NCBI GenBank assembly: GCA_029783825.1
Contig: JAREIK010000710.1
Coordinates: forward strand, 187,277 to 251,276
Length of the DNA: 64,000 nt
Reading direction: 5' to 3'
Origin: Sapria himalayana
Taxonomy: Eukaryota; Streptophyta; Magnoliopsida; Malpighiales; Rafflesiaceae
Shown: positions 1 through 13,296 of the stretch, one piece after another
How positions within the stretch are numbered: position 1 is the first letter of the stretch
How the letters are laid out: every line of letters starts with the position of its first letter
Notes under the pieces: generated by a model
The model's input: the letters and a program-made list of their open reading frames with translations, nothing else
Database searches by the model: none
Told to the model about the DNA's origin: nothing
Made by a program: the position numbers and the translations under genes

Positions 1-300
1 CATCACTACCATGCACATTGCGAAGTGAGAAGTTTTGTCTTCCATAGGCCACCTCAAGAATCAAAGCCCGTTAAAGTTGGAGTCTAGCAAGGGTTTATAG
101 ATCAGGCAAGAGAAACTATAGATATGGGAAATAGATAGCTTGATGCAAAGGGAGTTGATTTTTAAGTTTAACTCTTTAAAATAACTAGGCAGAACCTGAC
201 ACCGAGCCTCTTGGAGATGCTCTTTGGTGCTTATTAGAGTTGTATCTAGAGTCTCGACAACAAGTGAAGGCAGAACTAAAATTACCAAGATATTTTAATT
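1..300. other. Unrecognised moderately GC segment inside E0
   Basis: These 300 bases are much less AT-rich than what follows. A 75-codon minus-strand frame (61-288) crosses them, but I do not recognise the product and see no domain motif. It may be the edge of an internal element gene or a captured host fragment continuing to the left of the window. The left context is missing, so no function is assigned. Confidence 0.3.
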
Positions 301-1495
301 TTTAATTATCAAAACACTAAATAAACAATAAATAATTAAAATACATAAAGACTCTTTTTTTTATCAAAATATTTTCAACAAAGTTCAAGTGTGTGTAGCA
401 AGGTACACATGAAAAACAAGCACCTTGCAATTTTTTATTATAAAATTAATTAAACAATAAATATATAAACAACTTCAAAAAATAGATGTTTAGCTTAATA
501 ACTAGAAAAAAAAATTAAATGGCTACGCAATTTACAAACTTCATATTGCAATACACACATGAAAAGATAATTAGTTTTCTAGCCACACTCCTACGTATTA
601 TAAAACACTCTTTATGTAAATATATATATATATATATATTATGATTATACAATTTTAAGAATTCCTATTAATTTTTATGAAGATAATATGAAATAAATTT
701 AAAGGCATAAAATTTCATATTATTTGGTATCATTTATAATTTTTAAAATTCTAAAAATTACTTAAAGTGAGAAGATAATTAAAAAAATTTATATTTATTA
801 TTTTAATAAAGACTGAATATTAAAAGCTAATAGTAAAAATATTACTCAATTATTTATTTCTTATAATTTTTAATAGGGCAAATATCTGTGTATTTATTTT
901 AAAATTTTATTTTGTTTTTAATTTAATAAAAAAATTTAAATTTTTATTATAATTCAAGATTTTCAAATTTTGTATTAATTATTTTTTTAAAAGTTTCATA
1001 TAATCATCCAAATTTTTTTTATACTTATAATAATATTAATATTTACTATTTTATTCGTCAATGCATATATTTTTGAAAATATTTTTTATTTAATCATACA
1101 ATAAATTTTTGTACCTTTATATTAGTAGAAATTTTAATGTATGTTCATTTAATTTTTAAAATATCTTATAATTTTAATATAATAATAGAATTAATTATTT
1201 AATGTTACTTTAATACAAACTTTTAGTTTCTTAATAAAAAAATTTAAAAAAATTTTTTATATAATTTTTTAAAAAATTTAAAATCATAAAAATAGTTATT
1301 TTAGTCCTTTTTAAAACAATTTTTTTTGTATTTTTATATTGTTTAAATTATTTATTTAAAAAATCCTTTTTTTTATAATTTTACAAGGAGAATGTGTCTT
1401 TCAAGGATTGCTCATCTATAGATTATAACATACATTTAATAAACAAAATAAAATAAAATATTAAAATAAATACTAAATAAATAAAATTAAATAAT
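300..1495. other. AT-rich interior of E0, no gene seen
   Basis: The stretch is dominated by A/T runs, including a short (AT)n at about 620-640. I see no coding frame or RNA gene. The 1260-1440 part aligns by eye, in reverse complement, with 52985-53160 of element C. Confidence 0.6.
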
Positions 1496-1499
1496 TAAA

Positions 1500-2163
1500 G
1501 ATTAGCTAGGGAAATTCCATTGTTAAATCCGTCACAATATTGAGGATGTAATTAACTTGGAATGTTCTGTTGCTAAATCCGTTGCTATATTCTGGATTTT
1601 ATTACCTAGAGAAATTCTGTCACTAAATCCCTAGCTACTTTCTAGATTAAATTAGGTTTGGAAATTCCTTCGCAAAATAAGTCGTTATATTCTGGATGAA
1701 ATTAGCTAAAAAAATTTCAATGCAAAATCCATTGCTATATTTAGGATGTAATTAGCTAGGAAGATTTAGTCGCTTTATTCATTGCTATATTCCAGATTTA
1801 ATTTGCTAGGGAAATTCTGTCACTAAATCTGTCGCTATATTTCGGATATAATTAATAAGGAAAATCTCGTCGCTAAATTCTGGATGAAATTAGTTAGAAA
1901 AAATTCATCTTTAAATTCGTCACTATATTTCGGATAAAATTAGATAGGAAAATACGTCTCTAAATCCATCGCTAAATTCCCCACTATAATGTGTGTGGAA
2001 TTTATGTGGCTATTTCATTGCTAATCTATCGCTAATATGTTGCAAATTTTTATTCCAATAAAAATCAGAATCCCTTGCTATTCCCTAGCTAATCCCTCGC
2101 AATTTAGCTAGGGATTGATCCCTAGCTAAAATTCCCTAGCTAAATGAACAATATTTTGTAATG
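1500..2163. repeat. Subterminal tandem repeats and terminus of E0
   Basis: From about 1500 to 1975 a unit of roughly 50 bp recurs about eight times, each built around GCTAGGGAAATTC, CGCTAAATCCGTCGCTATATT and a GGATG/GGATT spacer, with many substitutions. From 2020 to 2150 shorter direct and inverted copies of CCCTAGCTAA / TTAGCTAGGG follow. In En/Spm elements the subterminal repeats bind TNPA; the same role here is inferred from position only. Confidence 0.7.
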
Positions 2164-4183
2164 ATATGTCTATCAATCTAACTATCTATCTGTCTTTCTA
2201 TCTATCTATCTACCTATCAATATATCTATCTATCTATCTATTTGTAAATCTATATATCTATCTATCTATCTATCTGTATGTCTATCAATCTATTTGTATA
2301 TCTATCTATCTATTTATCTAACTATCTATATAATATTTTATTTATCTATCTAACTGTCTTTCAATCTATATATCTGTTTATCTATCTATGTATCTATATG
2401 TCTATCAGTCAATCTATCTACCTATCTATCAATTTGTCTAATTATCTATCTATCAATCTGTATTGTAATTTGTCTATCAATCTGTATATTTATCTAATTA
2501 TCAATATGTCTATCAATATATCAATCAATTTGAAAATCTATCTATTTGTACATCAATTTATCTATCTATCTATCTATATGGTTGTCTATCTATCTATCTA
2601 TCTATTTATCTAATTATCTATCTCTCTATCTATATGTATATCTATATTATCTTTCTTTCTTTCTTTCATTCTTTCTTTCTTTGTATCTATTTAAAATTTA
2701 TCTATATATGTATCTATAAATCTATCTATCTATCTATTTATCTATCTATCTATATATCAAACTATCTATATATCTATGTAACTATTTGTCTATCTATCTA
2801 TCTATCTATCTACCTATCCAACTATCTATCTATCTAACTATCTATCCATCAATCTATCTATCAATTAGTCTATCTATATGTCTATAAAACTATCTAATTA
2901 TCTATCTATATAACTATTTATATGTCTATTTATCTATCTATATATCTTTATATCTATTTATCTAATTGTCTATCTATATGTCTATCTATCTTTCAAACAA
3001 TCTGTCTATCTATCTATTTATTTATCTATCTATTTTTTATATATCTAATTATATGTCTAGCTATCTTTATATCTATCTTTCTATCTATCTGTCTATCTAA
3101 CTGTCTATCTATCTATCTATCTATCGATGTATCTATCTGTCTATTTATTTGTCTATCTATTTATCTATCTATTTATATATTTGACTATTTATTTTTCTAT
3201 CTATCAAGCTATCTAAATGTCTATCTATATGTTTATCAATCTATCTATCTAACTATTTATCTATCTATCTATCTATCTATATATCTATCTAACTATCCAT
3301 CCATCAATCTATTTATTAAACTATCTATCTATATATCTATCAAACTATCTAACAATCTAAATATATAATTATTTATATTTCTATCTATATATCTATCTTT
3401 AGATCTATTTATCTAATTGTATATCTATATGCCTATCTATCTTCTAATCTATCTATCTATAAGTGTATTTATCTATCTATCTATTTATTTATATATCTAA
3501 GTATATGTCTATCAATTTTTATATCTATCTTTCTATCTATCTGTCTATCTATCTATATGTTTGTCTGTTTGTATATCTATTTGTCTATTTATTTGTCTAT
3601 CTATCTGTCTATCTATATGTTTATATATTTGACTATCTATTTTTCTATCTATCTAGTTATTTAAATGTCTATCTATATGTCTATCAATCTATCTATCTAT
3701 TTTTGAATGTGTCTATCTATCTATCTATATAACTGTCTATCTATCTGTCTATCTATCTGTGTATCTATCTAACAGTCTATCAATATATCTATCTATCTAT
3801 TTTTTTTTCAATCAATCAATCAATCTATCTATTAGTCTATCTGTCTATATATCTCTGATCTATTTATCTATATATCTATCTCACCTATCTATCTATTTAT
3901 TTATTTATCTATCTATTTATCTATCAATTTATCTATCTCTTTATCTATCTATTATCTATGTGTCTATCTTTTTTCATTTTATTTGTTCATCTTTCTATCT
4001 ATATATCTATCTATATGTCTGTCTGTCTATCTGTGTATCTATTTCTCAATCTATCTATCTATCTATTTGTCTATATATATGTCTTTCTTTATGTATATCT
4101 GCCTATCTATATATTTATGTGTATATCAATATATCTATATATTTGGGTACCTACCTATCTATCTATCTATCTAACTATCAATA
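2164..4183 (+). repeat. Degenerate (TATC)n tetranucleotide array, left outer block
   Basis: About 2 kb of TATC units, with TGTC, TTTC, AATC and TTATC variants, starts directly at the E0 terminus. A longer motif around TTTGACTAT...CTATCTAGTTATCTAAATGTC recurs at about 3181 and 3629 (448 bp apart) and again, in the same orientation, at about 47964 in the right array. Stop-free frames across the block encode Leu/Ser/Ile/Tyr repeats because the TATC unit contains no stop codon in any frame. Confidence 0.95.
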
Positions 4184-4191
4184 GATAGTTA
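4172..4191. repeat. Polarity-switch hairpin between TATC and GATA arrays
   Basis: The arms TAACTATC (4172-4179) and GATAGTTA (4184-4191) are perfectly complementary around a 4-base AATA loop. Left of this point the + strand reads TATC; right of it, GATA. The flanks beyond the arms look only generically complementary, so I cannot claim a long inverted duplication. Confidence 0.75.
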
Positions 4192-5915
4192 ATAGATAAA
4201 TAGATAGACAGATAGATAGAATGATAGATATATATACACAGAAACATAGACATATAGAAAAAAATAAGATAGACAAATAGATAGAAACGTAAATAGTTAG
4301 AAAGATAGATACACAAATAAACAAACATAAAATAGATAGATAGATAGACAAATAGACAAATGTATATCTAGACACATATACATAAAAAGACATAAATATA
4401 TAAAGATAGATAGACAGATAGGTGATTTGACTAATTGACAAATAGGTAGTTTGGTAGTTTATAAATAGATAGATAGATAGAAAGACAATTAAATAGTTAT
4501 GTAATTATATATATAGACTGATAGACATATATACATATAGATAGATTGATAAATTGATAGATAGATATAAAGATAGATAGACAGACAGATAGATAGATAG
4601 ATAGATAGACAGATAGATAGATAGATAGACACATAGATAGATTAATTGATAGACAGATTCATAGATAGACAGATAGACATTTATACTAATAAACAAATTG
4701 ATACATAGTGAGATAGACAAATAAACAGGTAGATCGATAAACAGATAGACAAATAGAGAGATAGACAGATAGATAAATACGCTGATATACTAATAGAAAG
4801 GAATATAGTTAAATAGTTTGATTGATAGACAAATATATAGATGGATAAATTGTTAGTTAGTTAGTTAGTGAATTAGATAGATAGAAAGATAAACAGATTA
4901 ATAAATTGATAGATTGATATAGTGTTAGATAGACGAATAGATACTTAGATAGATAGACAAATAAACAAAGAGAAAGTTAGACATATCGACAAAAATATAT
5001 ATTTAAATATAGATAGATGACTATTATACAAATAATGTGATAGACTTATAGATAGATGAATAGATAGATATATAGAAAGATAGATGGATAGACACATAGA
5101 CACATAGACTTATATACTGATAGACTATTAGATAGATAGATAGATAGGGAGATAAATAGATTAATAAATAGATAGATGGAAAAATAGAAAGAAAGAAAGA
5201 TAGATAGATAGTTCAATAGATATATAGATAGACAGATAGATATATAGATAAATTATTAGATCTATAGATAGATAGATATATATATATAATAAGATAGAGA
5301 TATAGATTTATAGGAAACATAGTTAGATAGACAGTAGATAGATAGACTGATAAATTGATAGATATATGGATTGACGGATGGATATAAATGTATCAATATA
5401 TATATTTATCTAGATAAAATGACTGATAGACTAATAGATCGTAAGATATTTAGACAATTAGACAGATAGACAGATAGACAGATAGAAAGATAGATAGTTA
5501 GATAGTTACATAGATTGATAGATATACATATACACATATAGACAAATAGATAGATAGATAGACATATTAATTGATAGATTGATAGATAGATATACAAAAA
5601 GACATTTAGATGGATAGATAGATAATTAGATAAATAGATAGTTTGAAAGATAGATAGATAAGTAGATTGACAGATCGACATATAGACAATCTGATTGATT
5701 GATAGATATATAGATAAACACATGGACTTATAGAATGATAAATTTAAACCCATATTCGAGATAGAGAGATAAACATATAGACATATAAACAGAAAGTAAG
5801 ATAAACAAATAGATAAAGGATATATAGATAGATAGAAAGATAGATAAATAAATAGACAGATAGATAGAGAGATATAAAGATAGATAGATAGACAAATAGA
5901 TATATAGACACATAA

Positions 5916-5956
<41 letters not shown>

Positions 5957-6696
5957 GTCAAATAGATAGATAAACTAATAGATTAATAAAAAAATAGATA
6001 GTTAGATAGTAAAACAGATAAATAAATAAAAAGACAAATAGATATATAGATAGATAGTTATACAATTAGATACATATACAGATAAATAAATATATCAATA
6101 GAAAAATAGACATATAAAAATAAAGATATGTAAAAGTATGGAAAGATAGACAAATACTAAGATATACAATTTGAAAAATAGTAAGATCGATAAATAGATA
6201 AATAGATATGCATATATTTTAATAGAAAGATAGATAAATAGATAGATAGATATATATATATATAGATATATAGAAAGATAAACATATAGATAGATAGATT
6301 GATAGATATTCAAATAGAAGATAGATAGATAGACAAATACATAGATAGATAGACAAATACATAGATAGATAGATAAATAAATTGACATATAGATAGAAAG
6401 ATAGATAGATAAACAGATTGACAGTTAGACATGTAGGTAGAATGATAAATTGAAAGACAGATAGATAAATAAACATATAGAATAATACACTTATATATTA
6501 AAAGATAGATAGAGAGAGAAATATATAAATAGAAAGATAGACATATAGATAAATAGAAAGATAGATAAAGAGATATACAGATTGATAAATAGCTCTATAA
6601 ACACATATATAGATAGACTGATAGTATAATAGATGAATATAGAGATAGACAAAAAGAAAGAAAGATAGACATATAGATAGATAGATAAATAAATAA

Positions 6697-6747
<51 letters not shown>

Positions 6748-7339
6748 GACAAATTGACAAACAGACAAATAGAAAGATAGATATATAGATAGAAAATTAA
6801 ATAGATAGATAGATAAACAAATAGATAGAAAGATAAATTGGTACATATACAGATAGACAAATAGAAAAATATATATATATATATATATATAAAGATAGAT
6901 AATTATATACAAATATCCAGATAGACAAATATACAGCTAGATAGATAAATAGATATATAAAGAAAAAGATAGATAGACAGATAAATAAATTGTAACATTG
7001 ATAGATAGACACATAGAAAAATAATCAGATAGAATTATTTAAATTATACAGATAGGCAGATAGAATATAGGCAGATATACAAATAGATAGATACACTCTT
7101 ATATAGATCGACAAATAGATAGTTAGAAAGAAAGATATATAGATAGACAGATAGAAAGATAGTTAGTTAGTTAGTTAGATAGATTGGAAGATAGATAGAT
7201 AGATTGAGATATAGAAATATAGATCGATAGACAAATAATAAAATAAAGATTTAGATAGATAAATAGATAGAAAAGTAGATATTGAGATAGATATAGAGGT
7301 ATATTGATAAATAGTTAGATTATTAGATAGACAAATAGA

Positions 7340-8393
7340 TAGATAGATAGACAAAAATCTAGATAGACAAAAAGATTAAAATAAAGATATATAAATAGAA
7401 TAATAATCTGATAGAGAGATAGATAGATTTATTAACAATTAGATAGATAAATAGATTGATTGATTGATTGATAGAAAGAAAGATAATTAGATAATTAGTG
7501 AGATAGATAGACATTAGATAGTTCAACAAATAGATAGGTAGCAATATAAACATATAGATTATTAGCCAGTTAGACAGATAGAAAAATAATAAGATAGATA
7601 GATAGATATATTAATAGATAGACATATACTTATCTAGACAAAAATATAAATAGTTACATAGATAAATTGATATATTGTAAAATAGATAGATAGATAGAAA
7701 GATAGTTACTATACAAAAAGATAGATAGATATATAGATAGCTACATAAATATATAGATAGATATACCAATAGATAAACAGATTTACTAATAGACTAATCT
7801 ATAGAAAGATAGTTAGAAAATTAAATATATAGATAGATTAAATGATAGATTATTAGACAGATAGAAAGATAGATAGTTAGAGAATTACAAATATACATAG
7901 ATCAACATATAATCATTCAGAAATATAAATATTTATATATATAGATAGATAGATATAAAAATAGATAGATAGACAAATAGAAAGATAGACAAATAAACAC
8001 ATAGATAGATATATAGATAGATAGACAGATAGATATATATACGGATAGAAAATAGACATATAGATACATGTATCAATAGATAGATATACATATAGATAGA
8101 TAGATAAACAAATAGATAAATAGATAGATAGATAGATAGGCATAAAGACAAATAGATAGTTATCAAGATAGCTATATAGAAAGATTGATAGATATATAAA
8201 TAGATTGATAGGAAGATACAAAGATAGGCAGATACAATGATAGGTAGATTGATTTATTGATTAACAGATAGACAGATAGACATATAGAAAGATAAATAGA
8301 CAGATAGATGAATAGATGGATAGACAAATAGACAAATATATGGATAGATAGATATATAGATATACAGATAAATAAATAGAAAAATAGACAGAC

Positions 8394-8427
<34 letters not shown>

Positions 8428-10136
8428 GTAGATAAATTGATAAAAGATAGATAGAATGGAAAATTGACTGATAGACATATAGAGAGATAGATAGAAAAAT
8501 AGACAAATTATTAGAAAAAGAGATAGACAAATAGATATATCGATATAGAGATATATAGATAGGCAGAAAATATGCTGATAGATAGATATATTGATAGATA
8601 TTTAGACATACAAATGGATAGATAGATAGAAATATAGATAGGTAGACAGATAGTTAGATAGTTAAATAGATAGACAAATAGAAAGATATACTAATAGATA
8701 GATAGAAAGATACATAGATAGATAAAGAGATATATAGATACATAGATAGATAAATAGATAGATAGATAGATAAATAGATAGTTATATTGACAAATTGATA
8801 AAAAGACAAATATATAGATTAGTAGATAGATATATTTATTGGTAGATAGATAGATAGACAGATTGACTAATAGACTGATAGGAAAAAAGACAATTAGATA
8901 GATAAACATATAGATAGATAAATAGATAGATAGGTGGATAGATAGATAGATAGATGGATAGATAGACAAATAGATAGATTGACAATTAGATTGTTAGACA
9001 TATTTTGAGATTGACAAATCAACAAGTAGATAGATAGATAGATAGGTAAATGGTTGGATATATTTGCACATAGACATATATAAAGATAGAAAAATAGTAA
9101 TTTAGACAGATAGATAAATAAATAGATAGACAGATAAACAAATAAATAGATAAATATATAAATATGAAAATATATAGATAGATAGATTAATATATAGATA
9201 TATAGATAGATATATAGAAAGATAAATAGATATATAGAAAGATAGATAGTCAAATAGATATATAAACAAATAAATAGATAGATATACACATAGACAGACA
9301 GATAGATAGGTAATTAGATATACAGATAAACAAATATATTGATAGATAGATTGATAGAAATATATATAACTAGATAGATTGATTTATTGATAGATATAAA
9401 ATAAGATAGATATTTAGTAGATAGATAGATAGATATACAGTACATAGATAGATAAATAGACAAAAATTAGATAGATAGTTAGATAGACAGATAAATAAAT
9501 AGATAAATCAAATGATAGAGAGATAGATAGACAAATTGATAGATAGAATGAAAAATTTAAATATAGATAGATGAACATACAAATAGATATACAAATAAAG
9601 AGATAGATAGAAAGACAAACAAATAGACTGACTAAGATATAGGTATATAGATAGATAGAGAAATAATTAGATAGAGATATAGATAGATAGATAGATAGAT
9701 AGATAGAAAAGTTATATAGAGATAGATATAAAGATATATTGACAAATTTTAGATTTTTAGATAGACAAACAGATAGATAGATAAAAATCTAGATAGATAT
9801 ATAAATAGACAGATAATTTGATAGATGGATAGATATATAGATTAACAATTAGATAGATAGATTGATTGATTGATAAAAAGAAAGATAATTAAATAATTAG
9901 TGAGATAGATAGACATTAGACAGTTCAACAAATAGATAGGTAGATAAATAAACATATAGATTAATAGCCAGTTAGCTAGATTAATAAATAGTCAGTTAGA
10001 TAGATAGATAGATTACTAGATAGACATATACATAGTTAGACAAAAAGATAAATAGTTACATAGATAAATATATATATTGACAAATAGATAGATAGATAGA
10101 CTGATAGATAGATAGATAGTTAATATACTTAGAAAC

Positions 10137-10174
<38 letters not shown>

Positions 10175-10596
10175 CTACAGAGATATATAGATAGATATAC
10201 AAATATATAAATAGATTTATTGATAGACTAATATATAGAAAGATAGTTACAAAATTAAATATATAGATTGATTGAAAGATAGATTGTTAAACAGATAGAA
10301 GATAGATAGTTTGATAGTTACAAATATAGATAGATCGACATATAATCATTTAGACATATAAATATTTGATATATAGATAGACAGATAGAAAAATAGATAG
10401 ACAGATATAAAGAGAGACAAATAAACACAGATAGATATATAGATAGATAGACAAATATATATATAGACAGATAGAAAATAGACATAATGATAGATGTATC
10501 AATAGATAGATATATAGATATATAGATAGATAGATAAACAGATATATAAATAGATAGATATATATACATAGAAACAAATAGATAGTTAGGAAGTTA
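7340..10596. repeat. Higher-order repeat of about 2.4 kb within the GATA array
   Basis: Non-canonical stretches recur at a constant spacing. The segment at 7450-7570 (GATTGATTGATTG, then TAGTGAGATAG, then TTCAACAAATAG) recurs at 9855-9975. 7804-7830 (GAAAGATAGTTAGAAAATTA) recurs at 10238-10264, offset 2434. 8149-8162 recurs at 10575-10588, offset 2426. 8789-8930 recurs at 17536-17680; after subtracting the 6361 bp of element A plus one target duplication, that offset is 2386. Array evolution therefore included duplication of kilobase-scale blocks and not only slippage. Confidence 0.75.
8149..8205. other. Paralogous empty site for element A
   Basis: This stretch aligns across the insertion of element A in the neighbouring 2.4-kb unit. 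CAAATAGATAGTTA + TCAAG + ATA + GCTATATAGAAAG corresponds to CAAATAGATAGTTA + GGAAG + TTA at 10575-10596, followed directly by TCCATATAGAAAG at 16958-16970. The single ATA/TTA triplet where A is flanked by two TTA copies is the expected pre-insertion state. Confidence 0.7.
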
Positions 10597-11045
10597 CACT
10601 ACAAGAAAAATCCCATATAGCTAGGAACAATTCCCTAGCTAAATGGGCAATTTCTATCACTAATCGGAATATAGCGATGGATTACCGTTGGATCTGTTCC
10701 CTATCTAGAGTGCTTCTTGCTAAATATTAGCAGAAGTGTCCCTAGATAAAAAGATAGTGATGAAAAAATCTCTTGCTAAAAAAGAAAAATTTCATCACTA
10801 AATTAGCAAGATAAACGAGATATTTTATCGATAAACAAAAATAACGATGAATGATTTCCTAGCTAAAGTACTGGTCTATAAAGTTTAGTGATAGATATAG
10901 TCCCTAGCTAAATAAATTTAGTGACGCAATATCCATTGCTAATTTTAATATTTCCCTAGCTAAATTAGCTAGGGAAAATTTCCACGCAAAATTAGAAAGG
11001 GAATTTTCCCTTGCTAATTTAGCAAGGGAATTTTCCCTATCTATT
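10597..11045. repeat. 3' terminal inverted repeat and subterminal repeats of element A
   Basis: After the CACTACAAG terminus, direct and inverted copies of CCCTAGCTAA / TTAGCTAGGG and GATGGATT-like words alternate to about 11045. The block is homologous, in reverse complement, to the right end of element B (34950-35371), which fixes it as the 3' end in transposase sense. Confidence 0.8.
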
Positions 11046-11990
11046 TTAATTTCAAAAATACTTTTAGAATTTAAAAAATGTTACAATTTTTTAATTAAAT
11101 AATTTTATATTTTTATATCAGATTGAATAAAAATTGAAAGTATGAATAATTTATAATAATAATAAAATAAAATCATTTAATATCTTATTTAAATTCAATA
11201 TATAAATAAATTTCCCGACCAATGATTATAATAGGCTTTTACATACCTATAATAGGAAAAAAATTTATCCAAAAATTTTGGAGAAACACAAACATATTCA
11301 TAGATATATAAAAATAGTTATTATAGACATGAACAAACAAAAATTATAGTTAAATGTCATACAGTTTCAACAAAAATTTAATTAAATAATTTAATATTTT
11401 AAAATTAAATTTAATAAAAATAGAACCTATAAATAAAAATTTTAAATTAAAAAAAAATTCATTCAATAACTTATTCTAATACAATATTTTAAATAACTAA
11501 AACAAAAAAATAATAAAACTTATATTACATCTTATTAATCAATATATCTATTAACTGTACATAAAGTATAATCTATCAATGCATTGACGTAGCTTTCTCT
11601 CCCACTGCTCATTCGATCACCAAACTTTCCACTGCGAAAATACTGTCCGAATCATGGTGCTTCATGTTTATTGAAATATGTCTTCACTTTTACAAGCTTC
11701 GTATGAGAAACAATGTGGTACCATAACTATATGAAATTTAAACTACCAAATCAAATCAAAATAAATAAAAAAACTATGTTTTGATAAATATATATTGCTG
11801 TAGTAAATATGTACATATATAATAGCATTTCACTCGTACATATATTACTGTAGTATATGTACATATAAACTATAGTATTATGCGTACATATATACTGAGT
11901 ACATATATACTCAGTATATATGTACATAAAATACAGTAGTATTATATGTACTTATATACTGACTATATACGTATGTATATATAATATTTG
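11046..11990. other. AT-rich 3' region of element A with palindromic repeats
   Basis: No gene is seen. 11234-11360 (GGCTTTTACATACCTATAAT onward) is one of two copies of a segment; the second starts at 12252, offset 1018. 11630-11725 resembles B at about 32339-32470 and 34560-34700 in reverse complement. 11800-11985 contains TATATACTGAGTATATA-type quasi-palindromes. Confidence 0.6.
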
Positions 11991-12232
11991 TTGCCATTGA
12001 TGCTGCTCTCGCTACCATTGCCACTCCTGCCACTACTGCCGCTAGTGCTGCCATGGTCGATGCCACTGCCGTCGTTGCTGCTGCTACCATTGCCGGTGAT
12101 GCCGCTGCTACTGTCGTAGCTACCGATGCTGCCCCTGACGCCCCTATCGCCACCGATGATGCCGCTACTGCCACTTATGCCGATGCTGCCGCCACTGCCT
12201 CTTCCATTGCCGCCACATCCATCACTATTGTC
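11988..12232. repeat. Trinucleotide-rich (GCC/GCT/ACC-type) tract in element A
   Basis: About 245 bp is built of GCN, ACN and GTN triplets (TGCCGCTGCTACTGTCGTAGC-like), far more GC-rich than the rest of the element. It gives open alanine/valine/threonine frames on both strands. Two related tracts lie at the corresponding place in element B (31840-32070 and 34095-34290). A spacer or 3'-UTR function is possible; I find no evidence that it is translated. Confidence 0.75.
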
Positions 12233-12251
12233 TTTTTCACTGCTGAATATA

Positions 12252-12740
12252 GGCTTTTACATACCTATAATAGACTAAAACTCTACCCAAAAAATTCAGA
12301 GACACAAAAACATATTCACAGATATATAAAAACAAATATTATAGACATTAACATAAACAAATTAAAGTTGATTGTCTTATAGCTTCAAAAAAAATCCAAA
12401 AGATGTCCAGCAATTATGTTTAGAGATAAAGAGAGTGAAAAAATAAAATATTTTTAGAATAATAAAGATAAGATAAGCTAGCCCTCTTTTTGATAAAGCT
12501 GAAATCGGTAAATATGGGACTCATGCATTGGAAGGACCATGGTAATATCTGGATGCTTTGAATCAGGATTTTATTTTTTCTCTCATATAATGTGTAATGC
12601 AATGATTAATAATTTATTTTATGGAAAAGCAAAGAACAAAACTAGAATAAAAAAAATTGAAACCTACGAAAAAATATCATAATTATTTACTACACATAGA
12701 CAAAAATAAATAATAGTTCAGAAATAATTCTCATACTCAA
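12252..12740. other. Duplicated 3' segment and TNPA 3' flank of element A
   Basis: 12252-12390 is the second copy of the segment at 11234-11360 and corresponds to 32700-32830 of element B in reverse complement. 12400-12740 reads in minus sense as sequence downstream of the TNPA-like stop, with TTTTGTTCTTTGCTTT matching B at about 31110-31130. No separate gene is visible. Confidence 0.55.
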
Positions 12741-13195
12741 TCATCATCATAATTTATAGGGAATGCTAGCCTCTCCTACGAGGATTCATAGCTGGATCTC
12801 GGAATGCTATCTGATGTACCAATGCCGCTAACTGTGACTCCATATTGGACATTTGCTATTGCATTGCTTTTTTAATTTCTTTAATTTCTTGCACCATCAA
12901 ATTAGTTATCTGCTCATGCTTCTTTTTCATTTCGGGCTCTATATCTAAAATATGTTCATTTTTTTCCAGTGCTTGATGTTCAACTGCCTTATCCACCATT
13001 TTCGAGATAGATAAATTAGAAGCACAACTGCTACAACAAAATGCAACTCCCTTAGAGTAGATTCTGTACACTCACTACTTTTTTCGACCTCCTATTGTCT
13101 CCAAATAAATAGGATCATAGTCAATTGGTCGAAGATCCATAGAACCCTCAACTTGTTGATGAGCAACTATCACACGTTCCTCCATTAGGTCCTAA
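12740..13195 (-). pseudogene. TNPA-like CACTA protein, C-terminal fragment
   Basis: In minus sense the segment begins ATGGAGGAACGTGTGATAG at about 13190, the same start as the last TNPA exon of element B (30433 onward). The translation then runs through a 71-codon open piece (13071-12856) with KGVAFCC, a cysteine-serine patch, and a Lys/Glu-rich coiled-coil-like tail (EPEMKKKHEQI...EIKEIKKAMQ). It ends near a stretch reading QLAALVHQIAFRDP. At least one frame change near 13075 separates the first part from the open piece, so it is not functional as read. In CACTA elements the second protein binds subterminal repeats; assignment to that gene rests on position and on the match to B. Confidence 0.65.
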
Positions 13196-13296
13196 TATAA
13201 AATAGAGATAAAACTATTCAAGATTTACGAAAAATAAAATAAATATTTTGCATTTAAAACAATTTTCATAATGTACTTTAGTTTTATAAAGTCTAA

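Larger units (their letters stand above)
1..2163 (-). mobile_element. E0: 5' portion of a CACTA transposon, truncated by the window start
   Basis: The right edge reads TTTTGTAATG, the reverse complement of CATTACAAAA, a degenerate form of the CACTACAAGAAA terminus. Just inside it are TAGCTAGGGA-type subterminal motifs in the same order as at the right end of element A (16870-16950). I therefore read this as the 5' end, in transposase sense, of a minus-oriented CACTA element. The interior from about 300 to 1490 is very AT-rich. A block at 1370-1440 (AAGGAGAATG...TTTCAAGGAT) matches element C at 52985-53045 in reverse complement, so E0 and C belong to one family. No transposase domain is visible in the part inside the window. 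The terminus is CATTA rather than CACTA, which suggests a decayed, probably immobile copy. Confidence 0.75.
4184..10596 (-). repeat. Degenerate (GATA)n array, left of element A
   Basis: About 6.4 kb of GATA units with GACA, GAAA and AATA variants continue to the edge of element A. Embedded dinucleotide tracts include (CA)n then (TA)n at 5917-5955, (AT)n at 6700-6745, 8402-8427 and 10140-10172. No gene is visible. Long minus-strand open frames are repeat artefacts. Confidence 0.95.

Noticed and set aside
11911..12382. Ala/Val/Thr-rich frames on both strands over the trinucleotide tract, and similar frames at 31691-32147 and 34064-34368
   Set aside because: Open on both strands because of triplet composition. 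The surrounding frame is broken by AT-rich palindromes, and no start context or domain is conserved between copies.
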